Part shown: positions 24,935-33,553 of the stretch, in pieces
How positions within the stretch are numbered: the first letter of the stretch is position 1
How the letters are laid out: every line of letters begins with the position of its first letter
NCBI GenBank assembly: GCA_913061265.1
Contig: CAJXVS010000002.1
Location: 186,001-250,000, forward strand
DNA: 64,000 nt
Source of the DNA: an uncultured Halobacteriovorax sp.
Lineage (GTDB): Bacteria > Bdellovibrionota > Bacteriovoracia > Bacteriovoracales > Bacteriovoracaceae
Direction: 5' to 3'
Notes under the pieces: model-generated
What the model saw: only the letters and a program-made list of their open reading frames with translations
Told to the model about the DNA's origin: nothing
Databases searched by the model: none
Program-made: the position numbers and the translations under genes

Positions 24935-25903
24935 ATGTTTAAATCACTATTTGTTTTAGGAGCTTTTCTTTTTACGACTCAGCTCTTTGCCGTAACCTTA
25001 AAATTTGGTGTCCTAGCTCCTGAGGGAACTAACTGGGCTAAACAAATGAAGAAAATGGCCAAAGAAGTTAAAAAAGCTACTGATGGTAAGGTTAAATATA
25101 AAATCTATTTTGGTGGTTCTCAAGGTGATGAACATGACGTCTTAAGAAAGATCAGGGTTGGTCAACTTCATGGCGGAATGTTTACAGGAAAAACCCTTGG
25201 AGATATTAATGGCGATGTTAGGGTTGTAGAGCTTCCTTTTACTTTTTTGCATGATAGAGCGAAAGCTTGGTCAACGGTTCAAAAGATGGCAGGCTTTTTT
25301 AATAAAGGTTTTCTTAAAAATGAATTCACGAATCTTGGCTTTAGTGAGTTAGGTCTTGTTTACTTTGTAAGTCAAAAAGAAACACCGAATATTAAGTCTC
25401 TCAATGGAGTTAAAATCTGGTCTTGGGAAGGTGATAAACTTGTTTCTTCAATGATTGAAGAGATGAAACTTGTTTCAATTCCACTTCCCCTTCCGGATGT
25501 ATTGAGTTCTCTTTCAACAGGTATCATCGAAGCAGCATACGCTCCTCCATTAGGAATTGTTTCTCTTCAGTGGAATACAAAAATTAAGTACCTAGTTGAC
25601 TTTCCTATCGCTTATTCTGTGGGGGCCTTTCTCCTAAGTAATAAGGGCTGGAAAAAAATCCCAGCTAAGTATCAAGATGTTGTTAAAAAGATCTCAGAAA
25701 AATATATCGCAAAAGTATCTGAAGCGAATATCTCTGATAATGAAGCAGCATTAGAGAGCATGAAACAGCTTGGTGTTAAATTCTCAAAATTTCCTGATTC
25801 AGATGTTCAAACGGGAAAAGCGCTTAGAGAAAAGATAATAAAGAGACTTGAAGGAAAACTATTTTCTTCAGAAGCATTGAAGTTATTAAAGACTCATCTC
25901 TAG
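24935..25903 (+). CDS. dctP: TRAP transporter solute-binding protein
   Basis: 322 residues. MFKSLFVLGAFLFTTQLFA is the signal peptide. LKFGVLAPEGTNWAKQMKKMAKEV (about 22-45) and GGSQGDEHDVLRKIRVGQLHGG match the N-terminal half of DctP proteins. LNGVKIWSWEGD and SLSTGIIEAAYAPP cover the hinge and ligand region. The usual Arg that binds the substrate carboxylate may be the Arg in KIRVGQ or a later one; the substrate cannot be named. It is the second gene of the TatT-P-Q-M operon. Confidence 0.9.
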   Translation: MFKSLFVLGAFLFTTQLFAVTLKFGVLAPEGTNWAKQMKKMAKEVKKATDGKVKYKIYFGGSQGDEHDVLRKIRVGQLHGGMFTGKTLGDINGDVRVVELPFTFLHDRAKAWSTVQKMAGFFNKGFLKNEFTNLGFSELGLVYFVSQKETPNIKSLNGVKIWSWEGDKLVSSMIEEMKLVSIPLPLPDVLSSLSTGIIEAAYAPPLGIVSLQWNTKIKYLVDFPIAYSVGAFLLSNKGWKKIPAKYQDVVKKISEKYIAKVSEANISDNEAALESMKQLGVKFSKFPDSDVQTGKALREKIIKRLEGKLFSSEALKLLKTHL

Positions 25904-25912
25904 GAGAAACAA

Positions 25913-26425
25913 TTGGGATTTTTTAGGGCAATTGATAAAGGTGTAGAGAAGTTCGCCAGTGTTGGACTTGTCATTTGTGTACTCACCATGCTTTTTTTAA
26001 GCACGACAGTGATCATCATGAGGTGGTTCGATGTCACCTTCTTATGGTTTGACCCTTTTATTAGGCATATTGTATTTGTCAGCACCTTTCTTGGTGGCGT
26101 CATTGCTACGGGAAGGGGAACTCATATCGGAATTGATATCCTTGGAAAGTACTTAGAAAGTAAGAATAAGCTTGGAGCTCAGGTTTGGATTGAAAGGCTA
26201 ATAGCAATAGTCTCAACTGGAACATTAGTTTGGTTGATCTCAGCATCATGGGATTTTATGTTGAGCGAACTCAAATATGGAAAGCCTGTCTTCTTCGGAA
26301 TTCATAGTGGATTTCTAACAGGGATCATTCCTATTGGATTCGGTCTCATTGCCTATCGGTTCTTTTTTCTCTTCTTAAAAAGTTTTGAAGAAAAAGAAGA
26401 GGGTGAAGGAGCTAGTCATGCTTGA
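25913..26425 (+). CDS. dctQ: TRAP transporter small membrane subunit
   Basis: 170 residues, starting at a TTG 8 bases after AGGAGA. Four hydrophobic segments are seen (about 17-38, 50-66, 94-110 and 129-152). The motif RHIVFVSTFLGGVIATGRGTHIGIDIL is characteristic of DctQ subunits. It pairs with DctM to form the Na+-coupled permease. The last 8 bases overlap the dctM start (ATGCTTGA), so translation is coupled. Confidence 0.88.
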   Translation: MGFFRAIDKGVEKFASVGLVICVLTMLFLSTTVIIMRWFDVTFLWFDPFIRHIVFVSTFLGGVIATGRGTHIGIDILGKYLESKNKLGAQVWIERLIAIVSTGTLVWLISASWDFMLSELKYGKPVFFGIHSGFLTGIIPIGFGLIAYRFFFLFLKSFEEKEEGEGASHA

Positions 26426-27680
26426 AACCCTTAGTTTTGTCTCTATTCTTGTTTTAGCAGGTTTTGGCGTTCCTCTTTTTATCATCATGTCTCTCTTTGC
26501 TTTAACGGCCTTTAGTTTTACTGATGTAGAACTCTCAGCTGTGGCCATCGAGATCTATAGAATATCTTCTCAGGCTTCTATTTTAACAATTCCGCTTTTT
26601 ACTTTTGCTGGTTATATGATGGCAGAAAGTAAGTCGCCTCAAAGGCTTCTTCGCTTTGCCGAAGCGGCTCTTGGTTGGTTACCCGGTGGCGTAGCGATTG
26701 TTTCGTTAGTTATCTGCGCCTTCTTTACAGCATTCACAGGAGCTAGTGGGGTTACGATAATTGCCCTCGGTGGACTTCTTTACCCAATCTTAAAAAATGA
26801 AGACTATTCTGAAGAGTTCAGTTTAGGGTTGATCACCACTTCTGGCTCACTTGGTTTATTATTTCCACCTAGCTTGCCTATCATTCTTTATGGACTTGTT
26901 GCCAAGGTCGATATTGATAAGCTTTTTCTTGCAGGAATTATCCCTGGAATTTTACTCATTGTTATTCTTTCAGCTTGGTCTATTAAAAATGGAAACATGG
27001 CCAAACGAAAGACTAAGTTCAATAAAGAAGAACTTCTAGCCGCTTTTAAAGGGTCCTTCTTAGAACTACTCTTACCTGTTGGTGTTCTTGTTGGTATCTA
27101 TGGTGGGTTCACAACAGCTACTGAAGCGGCAGCCCTTACAGCCTTTTATATCTTTGTTATTGAGTGCTTTGTTTATAGAGACTTAAATATCTTTAAGGAT
27201 ATACCTAGCGTCATCTTGGACTCTATGAGTTTAGTTGGTGGAATCTTATTAATCCTATGTTGCGCTTTAGGGTTAACTAACTACTTAGTCGATGAAGAAG
27301 TCCCCATGCAGATCTTAGATCTCATGAGAGAATACTTAACCAATAAATATAGCTTTCTTTTATTTTTAAACGTGTTCCTGCTTATTGTTGGATCACTTAT
27401 GGATATCTTCTCTGCCATTATTGTTGTGGTTCCATTGATTACACCAATCGCAGCAGAATTCGGAGTTGACCCCATTCACTTGGCCATCATCTTTCTAACT
27501 AATTTGGAGATTGGATATATTACTCCTCCTGTAGGTATTAATTTATTTATCTCTAGCTTTAGATTTAATAAGCCTGTAACCGAACTTTATAAAGCCTCTT
27601 TTCCGTTTCTTATCTTGTTATTGATAGCATTAGTGATAATCACTTATGTACCGGCATTGAGTCTTTATTTAGTTGAATAG
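26418..27680 (+). CDS. dctM: TRAP transporter large membrane subunit
   Basis: 420 residues from the ATG at 26418, preceded by GAAGGAGC; earlier in-frame starts would run into the hydrophilic end of dctQ. About 12 hydrophobic segments cover nearly the whole protein. DctM signatures are visible: GGVAIVSLVICAFFTAFTGASGVT, GSLGLLFPPSLPII and IGYITPPVGINLF. It carries the Na+ and solute sites of the transporter. It is the last gene of the transporter set; the next gene starts 2 bases after its stop. Confidence 0.93.
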   Translation: MLETLSFVSILVLAGFGVPLFIIMSLFALTAFSFTDVELSAVAIEIYRISSQASILTIPLFTFAGYMMAESKSPQRLLRFAEAALGWLPGGVAIVSLVICAFFTAFTGASGVTIIALGGLLYPILKNEDYSEEFSLGLITTSGSLGLLFPPSLPIILYGLVAKVDIDKLFLAGIIPGILLIVILSAWSIKNGNMAKRKTKFNKEELLAAFKGSFLELLLPVGVLVGIYGGFTTATEAAALTAFYIFVIECFVYRDLNIFKDIPSVILDSMSLVGGILLILCCALGLTNYLVDEEVPMQILDLMREYLTNKYSFLLFLNVFLLIVGSLMDIFSAIIVVVPLITPIAAEFGVDPIHLAIIFLTNLEIGYITPPVGINLFISSFRFNKPVTELYKASFPFLILLLIALVIITYVPALSLYLVE

Positions 27681-27682
27681 GA

Positions 27683-29272
27683 GTGTTTATAAAATTATTT
27701 TTTACCATATTATTGCTGGTAAAATCTTTGGCGGCTTTCGGATCTAACGGAAGCAACGCCTTTTATGACCAGGTCTTTCTGGGAGAGAAAAACTTCGACC
27801 AGTTTTACGGACCAATACATCCAGATTACGAATTAAATAAAAACAATAGGGAACTCGAGTTTAAAGATGAGGTCTTTTTAAATAAGTACTTTGATAAGCT
27901 CGTCTCTCCTGAGTCCCTAGAGTGGAATAATAGATGGACCGAAGAGCTTCCTCTTCAGAGTTCATGTCCCAATTATTTCTTAAGTCAGAATATTGATTAT
28001 ATTAGGTACCTTTACCGCTTACTCACCATAAGCTATGCCTACGAAGCTATTAAGAATTACAATATTATGCTTTATAGACTTGGAATGGATGACTCAGCTT
28101 GTTCAATTAAATGGAAGAATAACTTTAAGTCTTGTAAGCCTCAAAATATTGAAATGAAGAAGTTTCTCAGACGGGCAAAGTATAAATACATCTCTGGAGA
28201 TGAGGAAAAACTATATATTCTTCAAACCAAACAACAAAGAGGAAAGTGGCTAGGTAGTTTTAGAAGAAACTTAAGTAAGCCTGATCGATTAGATATCACT
28301 CAAGGTCGTCTGGCTTATCTTTGTAAGGAAGAGGGGTCAAATTGTGGGCTCCTTTCAATGAAAGAAATTGAAGAGAAGATTATCCTTTCATGTAAAAGAG
28401 AAAAAGACTTGATCCAAACTGTTTGTAGTGAAGATGATAGTCTGTATGGGATTAGCTACGCGAAAGAGCCACTTGAATTACTTAAGAGCGCTAATACTTT
28501 GGCTGTGATTAATAGCGGAGGCTATGGGGAACAATGCTTAGCCCGTTTCTCCAAGATTTTCAAAAATAGAGAACTTAAAATCGGTCACTTAAAGAATCTT
28601 TTTAGCGTCGTTCAGAATAACCTTTCTAAAAAGAAGAAAGGATATTTGCAAGGTTCAATCTTTTTACCAGGTGCTTTAAAAGAGTTTGATGACAAAGGTT
28701 TAGGAGACTTTATCTTTGCGGCTCCAACGCCGAAACCAACTCCTAGGGCAACGCCAGCTCCAACGCCAAAGCCAACTCCTAAGCCTACGCCAAAACCAAT
28801 TATCGTGGCTAAGCCTGTACCTACGCCTATGGCGACTCCAACTCCTAGACCTACGCCGATTCCTAAAAAGGTATCTCAGTTTGAACTTGCTAGATTAGTA
28901 AGAGTAAAGCAGCAAGCTGATGAGGTGGGAGTTAATATGGAGGCTTTTACAAATGACTTTATCTTCACAGATAAGATGCTCGAGCTTTTAGAGGAGCCTC
29001 TTAAAGATTATCAAACCCGCCAAGCGCTTCAAGACATGAAGACCTTTGATAAGTTAGGAACGACTCAGGAACCAGTTAGGCTTACCTTTTTAAAATATTT
29101 TATTGATAAGAATAGCCATCAAGGTCTCTTTAATATTACGGCGATCTTAGGTAGCAGTTTCTGGGTTCAGAATGATATTGATAATATTCCTGGAGCTGTC
29201 TTTGTAGAGATTCGAAATGATAAGTCCACGGGTAATGTTTGGCAGATCATTGTGAAGAAAGCCCCTCAGTAG
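27683..29272 (+). CDS. secreted protein with Pro/Thr-rich repeat linker, unknown
   Basis: 529 residues from a GTG at 27683, directly after dctM. MFIKLFFTILLLVKSLAAFG is a signal peptide. The first 345 residues contain at least eight cysteines. Residues about 348-396 are a Pro-rich linker of PTPK, PTPR and PTPM units. A 130-residue C-terminal domain follows with no cysteine. This two-domain layout with an extended linker resembles envelope proteins that span the periplasm or display a domain outside the cell. The ribosome-binding site (AGGAG) overlaps the start. No family recognised. Confidence 0.75.
   Translation: MFIKLFFTILLLVKSLAAFGSNGSNAFYDQVFLGEKNFDQFYGPIHPDYELNKNNRELEFKDEVFLNKYFDKLVSPESLEWNNRWTEELPLQSSCPNYFLSQNIDYIRYLYRLLTISYAYEAIKNYNIMLYRLGMDDSACSIKWKNNFKSCKPQNIEMKKFLRRAKYKYISGDEEKLYILQTKQQRGKWLGSFRRNLSKPDRLDITQGRLAYLCKEEGSNCGLLSMKEIEEKIILSCKREKDLIQTVCSEDDSLYGISYAKEPLELLKSANTLAVINSGGYGEQCLARFSKIFKNRELKIGHLKNLFSVVQNNLSKKKKGYLQGSIFLPGALKEFDDKGLGDFIFAAPTPKPTPRATPAPTPKPTPKPTPKPIIVAKPVPTPMATPTPRPTPIPKKVSQFELARLVRVKQQADEVGVNMEAFTNDFIFTDKMLELLEEPLKDYQTRQALQDMKTFDKLGTTQEPVRLTFLKYFIDKNSHQGLFNITAILGSSFWVQNDIDNIPGAVFVEIRNDKSTGNVWQIIVKKAPQ
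28724..28870 (+). repeat. PTPK/PTPR repeat-encoding tract
   Basis: About 49 codons encode repeated PTPK, PTPR, PTPM and PTPI units with ACGCCG/ACTCCT alternation. The tract encodes the linker of the secreted protein at 27683-29272. Confidence 0.8.
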
Positions 29273-29315
29273 AACCCTGCTGGAGCAGGAACTGAGAGGC
29301 TCTTTTATATTTTTG
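29264..29315 (+). terminator. intrinsic terminator overlapping the stop codon
   Basis: An outer stem CCTCAGT/ACTGAG-A-GG and an inner stem CCTGCT/AGCAGG (loop GG) include the TAG stop at 29270-29272. TCTTTTATATTTTT follows. Confidence 0.7.
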
Positions 29316-29321
29316 AATTAA

Positions 29322-29978
29322 TTAATCAAATTTCTTAGCAACTTTCTTAAGCTTTTTCGTAGTACTTGATCCCATGTCTAACATAAGAAGAAGCCCAGAG
29401 TTTTCGCCATTATTATCTTCACCAACTAGTGAGATATTACCAGTTCTAGTTTTACCTGTGTAAAATCTAGCTGTAACAATTGATCCACCGATGTTTAATC
29501 CTTTAACAGGAACAAACATACCAAAGACTTTTGGTCCTAAGTAGAAACTCATATTCTTGAATTTCTCAATTGTAAAAGCAACTGCTGGAAGTCTTCCGCT
29601 AGCAACACCTGGAAGGGGACGACCACCTGGAAGAGCCTGTGGATCAAGTTGATCTAAACCACCACCAAAGACATCTTGTAAACTAACTGAAACGGCCATT
29701 AATGTTCCGTCTGATTGAAGATCTGGGGAGATCTCAATATAGGAGTTGTTGTACTTCGGAATGTTATAACGAAGTCCTCCTTGGATATGAATGTTTTCAA
29801 AAACCATAGAGATAAGGACGTTGTCTTGTAACAGAGTTACTTTTGGTCCAATGACTCCGGGAATTTGAATGTTCTTTGCGCTTCCGCCATCTCCACATGA
29901 GGTTGAGAAGATAGTGAAACTAGTAAATAGTAGGGCAATCGTTAATGTTCTAACTCTTTTAGGTAATAAATTTTTCAT
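29322..29978 (-). CDS. lipoprotein of unknown function
   Basis: 218 residues. MKNLLPKRVRTLTIALLFTSFTIFSTSC is a long lipoprotein signal with Cys at residue 28. The mature part is rich in Gly, Ser, Leu and Val with alternating patterns typical of beta sheet (LLQDNVLISMVFENIHI; MSFYLGPKVFGMFV) and a Gly/Pro-rich middle (LDPQALPGGRPLPG). No catalytic motif is seen. GAGAGAG precedes the start, and a perfect 11-bp inverted repeat lies just upstream. A role at the outer membrane is inferred from the lipoprotein signal. Confidence 0.75.
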   Translation of the reverse strand: MKNLLPKRVRTLTIALLFTSFTIFSTSCGDGGSAKNIQIPGVIGPKVTLLQDNVLISMVFENIHIQGGLRYNIPKYNNSYIEISPDLQSDGTLMAVSVSLQDVFGGGLDQLDPQALPGGRPLPGVASGRLPAVAFTIEKFKNMSFYLGPKVFGMFVPVKGLNIGGSIVTARFYTGKTRTGNISLVGEDNNGENSGLLLMLDMGSSTTKKLKKVAKKFD

Positions 29979-29988
29979 GGCGCTCTCT

Positions 29989-30011
29989 CAAAAGAAACGT
30001 CGTTTCTTTTG
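29989..30011 (-). promoter_or_regulatory. 23-base palindrome in leader of lipoprotein gene
   Basis: CAAAAGAAACG and CGTTTCTTTTG are perfect 11-bp arms around one T. The repeat ends 11 bases before the ATG and overlaps the region just upstream of GAGAGAG. It could be an operator or an RNA hairpin that hides the ribosome-binding site. Confidence 0.5.
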
Positions 30012-30219
30012 AATGTTGGTTCCGTTGTAAAACACGTACAGGTAGAGAAAACGAACAGCAGGTGAACCAAAATTATAAATATCAAATCCTTTTGATCCCT
30101 TTAAGATGAACTAAAAAGCTCAGCCATAACTTAACAGTTTAGTTATTAGGGTCAAGGTAAGGATCGGTTGAAAAATTTTCCTCTTTAGGAATTGACACAA
30201 AATTGACTAAAAACAATTA

Positions 30220-30243
30220 CTTGATCTAACTTTTTTGATCAAG
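30220..30243 (-). terminator. possible terminator of the HAD phosphatase gene
   Basis: CTTGATC and GATCAAG form 7-bp arms around a T-rich loop, 33 bases past the stop at 30276. The minus-strand sequence that follows (TAATTGTTTTT) offers a U-rich tail. Confidence 0.35.
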
Positions 30244-30275
30244 AAATGAGTTTAATCGATATTCATTTAGTTCTC

Positions 30276-30950
30276 TTAAAAGAGCCAAGAATAATTGCCA
30301 TTAGTCTGTAACTGTTGATTTTCAACACTCTGGAAAGCTTGCTTGTCATTTAAACTGAAGTCCATTGTGAAAACTTTTGCGCCAGTTCCAAGTGCACTTA
30401 ATACTCCGTGGTGGGAGTCTTCAAAGATAATAGTCTCGCTACTCTTGGCCTCGAGAAATCGCATCGCCTCTAAGTAGCATCCGGGGGAAGGCTTTGTTTT
30501 AAAGACTTCATCGCGAGTTAAGCTAAACTCAAACTTATCGAAGATGCCGGCTTTTTTTAAGAAGAGATCTACCGTCATCCTCTCACTTGCAGAGACTAGT
30601 GAGGTCTTGATCTCACTTTCATTTAGATAATCTAGAAATTTAAAGAAGTCCTTAGCAAAAAGGGATTTAAAGTCAGTTTCAGTCATCTCACCTACAAGTT
30701 CCTCAATGATCTTATCTTTTTTTCCAATGAACTCGCTTCTTGAAATCTTTGGATGAAGTTCGGGCTTGTCCTTGTAGACGTTGTTATCTCCCCAGCCGAC
30801 ATAGCGGTTCATAATTTCGGTAACGGACATTTCAATTCCAAACTCTTTAAAGACTGATTGAATTGCTCGGGCATGCAGCGGTTCGCTATCAAGGATCGTT
30901 CCATCCATATCAAAAATCACTAACTTAGCAGTTTTTAAATTCTCGTTCAT
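30276..30950 (-). CDS. HAD-superfamily phosphatase (beta-phosphoglucomutase-like)
   Basis: 224 residues. Motif I is FDMDGTILDSEP (Asp nucleophile and general acid), motif II TSLVSASER, motif III Lys in FKTKPSPGCY, and motif IV IFEDSHHGV. A helical cap follows motif I (HARAIQSVFKEFGIEM). This is the HAD subfamily I layout of phosphoglycolate phosphatase and beta-phosphoglucomutase. The substrate cannot be read from the sequence. It lies alone, with its own promoter region. Confidence 0.9.
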   Translation of the reverse strand: MNENLKTAKLVIFDMDGTILDSEPLHARAIQSVFKEFGIEMSVTEIMNRYVGWGDNNVYKDKPELHPKISRSEFIGKKDKIIEELVGEMTETDFKSLFAKDFFKFLDYLNESEIKTSLVSASERMTVDLFLKKAGIFDKFEFSLTRDEVFKTKPSPGCYLEAMRFLEAKSSETIIFEDSHHGVLSALGTGAKVFTMDFSLNDKQAFQSVENQQLQTNGNYSWLF

Positions 30951-31123
30951 GTTAATCCTTTCCGTAGAGAGAGATAGATCCTATTTTACGATAAAATAAG
31001 GGAGTAGGGTACTTTAACAAAGGATTTACCCTGAAAGTATTCTCTGTTATCGATTCTCCGCCGCAGAAAAAAACTTCTCCTAATGGAGTTAAGAAGAGTG
31101 CTTCTAAGAAAAAGAAGATCACC

Positions 31124-31504
31124 ATGCTTAAGCGTGAGAGTTTATCTCCAGCTCAAATCAGGGCTAAAGTAGAGAAGCACACTGCAAAAATAAATCAAAA
31201 CCATGAAACGACTAAAGCTAGGATGGCAAAATTCAAAGCAGAAAAGTTGCCGGACTTAGACGAAGCAGCAAAAGATGCGTTAGCTGGAAAGACGGCAAAG
31301 ATCAGAAAGCCAACCCCAGCTTCAGTTTCAGGACTAGAAGAAGAAAAGATGGATCAGGCAGAAGAGAAAGTTGTGGGGGATGTAGGCCTTAATAATCCGA
31401 ATGATCCTGCCACCCACGGTAAGTTAAAAAGTGTTCTCTCTATGGGAGGTTTTAACTTCAGTGATAAAGAGCGAGCTGCTTTAGAGAATATTCTCAAGGA
31501 TTAG
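31124..31504 (+). CDS. small charged protein, unknown; possible upstream CTG start
   Basis: 126 residues from the ATG at 31124: a Lys/Ala-rich, helical and probably disordered N-terminal half, then LSMGGFNFSDKERAALENILKD. The same frame stays open for 40 codons upstream, from an in-frame TAA near 31000, with no ATG, GTG or TTG. A CTG at 31031 has AAAGGA six bases before it and begins with a plausible KVFSVIDSPPQKK. The ATG itself has only a weak ribosome-binding site. If the CTG is used the protein is 157 residues. The 3' end overlaps the nrnA stop by four bases (convergent). Confidence 0.6.
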   Translation: MLKRESLSPAQIRAKVEKHTAKINQNHETTKARMAKFKAEKLPDLDEAAKDALAGKTAKIRKPTPASVSGLEEEKMDQAEEKVVGDVGLNNPNDPATHGKLKSVLSMGGFNFSDKERAALENILKD

Positions 31505-32487
31505 CAATCAATTCGGCTTAACATTAATTGAAGCTTCTTAATAGTATCTCTAATAACATTATCAATTGAACCATCAATAATAGTTGCTGCTGAATGATCA
31601 TGACCGCCACCACCAAGGGCATTCGCCATGATACCAACATCAATCTCACCAGTAGACCTTAAGCTTACTTTTACTCTGCGGCCAATCTGCCGAAACATAC
31701 AGGCTACTTTGATATTATCTAAGATTAATAAGTGATTGATAAACCCGTGAGTGTCTTCAGGGTCCGTTGCGAACTTACTTAATGTTTCTTCAGTTAGTTT
31801 TAGCCAAGCAATCTTTTTATCATCAGTGGCTTGAGCTTTTGAAAGAACTGTTCCAAGCATCTGCATATAAGAAATTTCTTTTGCTCCATAGATTTGATTA
31901 TAAGCGCTAGGGGGTTTAATCCCAGTGTCCAAAAGTTTTCCAATAAGACGATGAGTGTCTCCAGTGACTGTTGGGTACCTAAATGAGCTCGTATCAATTA
32001 AAACTGAAGTGTATAAAGAAAGAGCAATCTCTTCGTTAAATTTTACTTTTAAACTTTCGATCAACTTTCCAACTAGCTCACCAGTAGCTGCCATAGATGT
32101 ATCAATACAGTGAATGGCCATTAGCTCAGGCGCGCAGGGATGATGATCGATAAAGAGGAGGTTCTTTGATCTTTGAACGAGATCAGATACCTTTCCAATT
32201 CTCGCAAGAGAGTTAGTATCGGCCACGATAAAGAGGTCGATTTCATCATCGGCGTGGTTTTTCTCATATTCTTCATAACCAATGATTGTATTGTGAGGGT
32301 CTAAGTACTTGTAGCGCTCAAGTAGAGGCTCTTCGTTAACGCAAATAGCTTCTTTACCAATGCTTCTAAAAGCGATGGCCAGAGCGATCTGTGAGCCAAT
32401 GCCGTCTGCATCGGGGTGAAGGTGGGTAGAGATCACAATCTTTTTAGCGATCTTGGTTAAAGTCTTAAACAATTGAATATGTTCCAT
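31501..32487 (-). CDS. nrnA: NrnA-type DHH-family oligoribonuclease / pAp phosphatase
   Basis: 328 residues. The DHH domain shows HLHPDADGIGS (about 22-32), FIVADTNS, FIDHHPCAP and the following Asp-rich motifs. The C-terminal DHHA1 domain has LGGGGHDHSAATI. NrnA degrades short RNA fragments to mononucleotides and dephosphorylates pAp. All the metal-binding residues appear intact. It starts divergently from the ABC cluster. Confidence 0.93.
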   Translation of the reverse strand: MEHIQLFKTLTKIAKKIVISTHLHPDADGIGSQIALAIAFRSIGKEAICVNEEPLLERYKYLDPHNTIIGYEEYEKNHADDEIDLFIVADTNSLARIGKVSDLVQRSKNLLFIDHHPCAPELMAIHCIDTSMAATGELVGKLIESLKVKFNEEIALSLYTSVLIDTSSFRYPTVTGDTHRLIGKLLDTGIKPPSAYNQIYGAKEISYMQMLGTVLSKAQATDDKKIAWLKLTEETLSKFATDPEDTHGFINHLLILDNIKVACMFRQIGRRVKVSLRSTGEIDVGIMANALGGGGHDHSAATIIDGSIDNVIRDTIKKLQLMLSRIDC

Positions 32488-32542
32488 AATTCCTTTTCGA
32501 CCTATTGTACTTCGGCCTTAAGAAATTAGGTATTTAAATAAC

Positions 32543-32565
32543 CCGAGGGAAAAGCTCGGCTTTTC
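32543..32565. promoter_or_regulatory. overlapping, mutually exclusive hairpins between nrnA and ABC cluster
   Basis: CCGAG (32543-32547) can pair with CTCGG (32555-32559), and GAAAAGC (32549-32555) with GCTTTTC (32559-32565). The two hairpins share bases. In this divergent gap they could be an operator or a leader attenuator. Confidence 0.3.
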
Positions 32566-32635
32566 AAAAGGTTGCTTAATTTGGTAGGATTCTCTGTAAT
32601 CACAATGTTTTTGAAAAGGATTTCAATAACTGCCA

Positions 32636-33553
32636 ATGAGCGAAATACACGCAATCGAGCTTACTCAGGTTTCTAAAGAGTACCCTGGAGTTAAGGCCGT
32701 CGATAATATTAGTTTTAATGTAGGCCTTGGAGAAGTTCATGGTTTCCTTGGGCCTAATGGTGCGGGGAAATCTACCACCATGAGAATGATCACGGGTCTT
32801 ATTCCACAAAGCACTGGTGAGATAAAGATCTTTGGAAAAGAAACCCTCTCTCATAAAGAAGTCCAAAACCATGTAGGCTTTCTTCCGGAACAACCTCCCT
32901 TATATTTAAATATGAAGGTCATAGACTATTTAAACTTTGTCTTAGAGCTGCATGGTTTTAAAGAAACGAAGTTCCGCGACTTAGCTATAGAGCGCTGTGG
33001 TCTTGAAAAGAACTTAGGTCGTTTAATAGGGAATTTATCAAAAGGCTTTAAACAGCGAGTGGGGATTGCCGCGACTCTCGTGCATAATCCAAAACTTGTT
33101 ATCTTAGACGAGCCAACGGTTGGGCTTGACCCAGCTGCTATTGATGAAATTCGAAACTTAATCCTCTCTTTAAAAGAGAGTCATACTATCTTTTTATCGA
33201 CTCATCATCTTCATGAAGTAGAACTTCTTTGTTCTCATATAACTGTTATTAACCAAGGGAAGATTATTCGCTCTGGAACATTAGAGCAAATCAAAGATGA
33301 GTTTAACCCTAGGCAAACTATCTTAATGGAAATTCCTAATTGGGATGATAAATGGAAATCAAACTTTAATTATCCAGAGCTCGTTATTGAAAGGATTTCA
33401 GGAGTCGTTACTTTTTCAACGACAGAAAAGAATGATATCAGAGCAGACCTTTGCAGAATATTAATTGAATCTGGTGCAGATCTTTTATCTCTAAAAAAAG
33501 AGAAAGCTCATGTTGAAGATATCTTTAGAAGTTTAACCGAGGAAGCTCGATGA
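32636..33553 (+). CDS. ABC-2 transporter ATP-binding protein (GldA-like)
   Basis: 305 residues. Walker A FLGPNGAGKSTTM (about 38-50), Q-loop FLPEQPPLYL, signature LSKGFKQRVG, Walker B LVILDEPTVGLDP, and switch His in LSTHHLHE. The family includes GldA, NatA and other ABC-2 export ATPases. It begins a run of five genes in the same direction. By family knowledge GldA works with GldF and GldG in Bacteroidota gliding; here the export substrate is unknown. No close ribosome-binding site is visible before the ATG. Confidence 0.93.
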   Translation: MSEIHAIELTQVSKEYPGVKAVDNISFNVGLGEVHGFLGPNGAGKSTTMRMITGLIPQSTGEIKIFGKETLSHKEVQNHVGFLPEQPPLYLNMKVIDYLNFVLELHGFKETKFRDLAIERCGLEKNLGRLIGNLSKGFKQRVGIAATLVHNPKLVILDEPTVGLDPAAIDEIRNLILSLKESHTIFLSTHHLHEVELLCSHITVINQGKIIRSGTLEQIKDEFNPRQTILMEIPNWDDKWKSNFNYPELVIERISGVVTFSTTEKNDIRADLCRILIESGADLLSLKKEKAHVEDIFRSLTEEAR

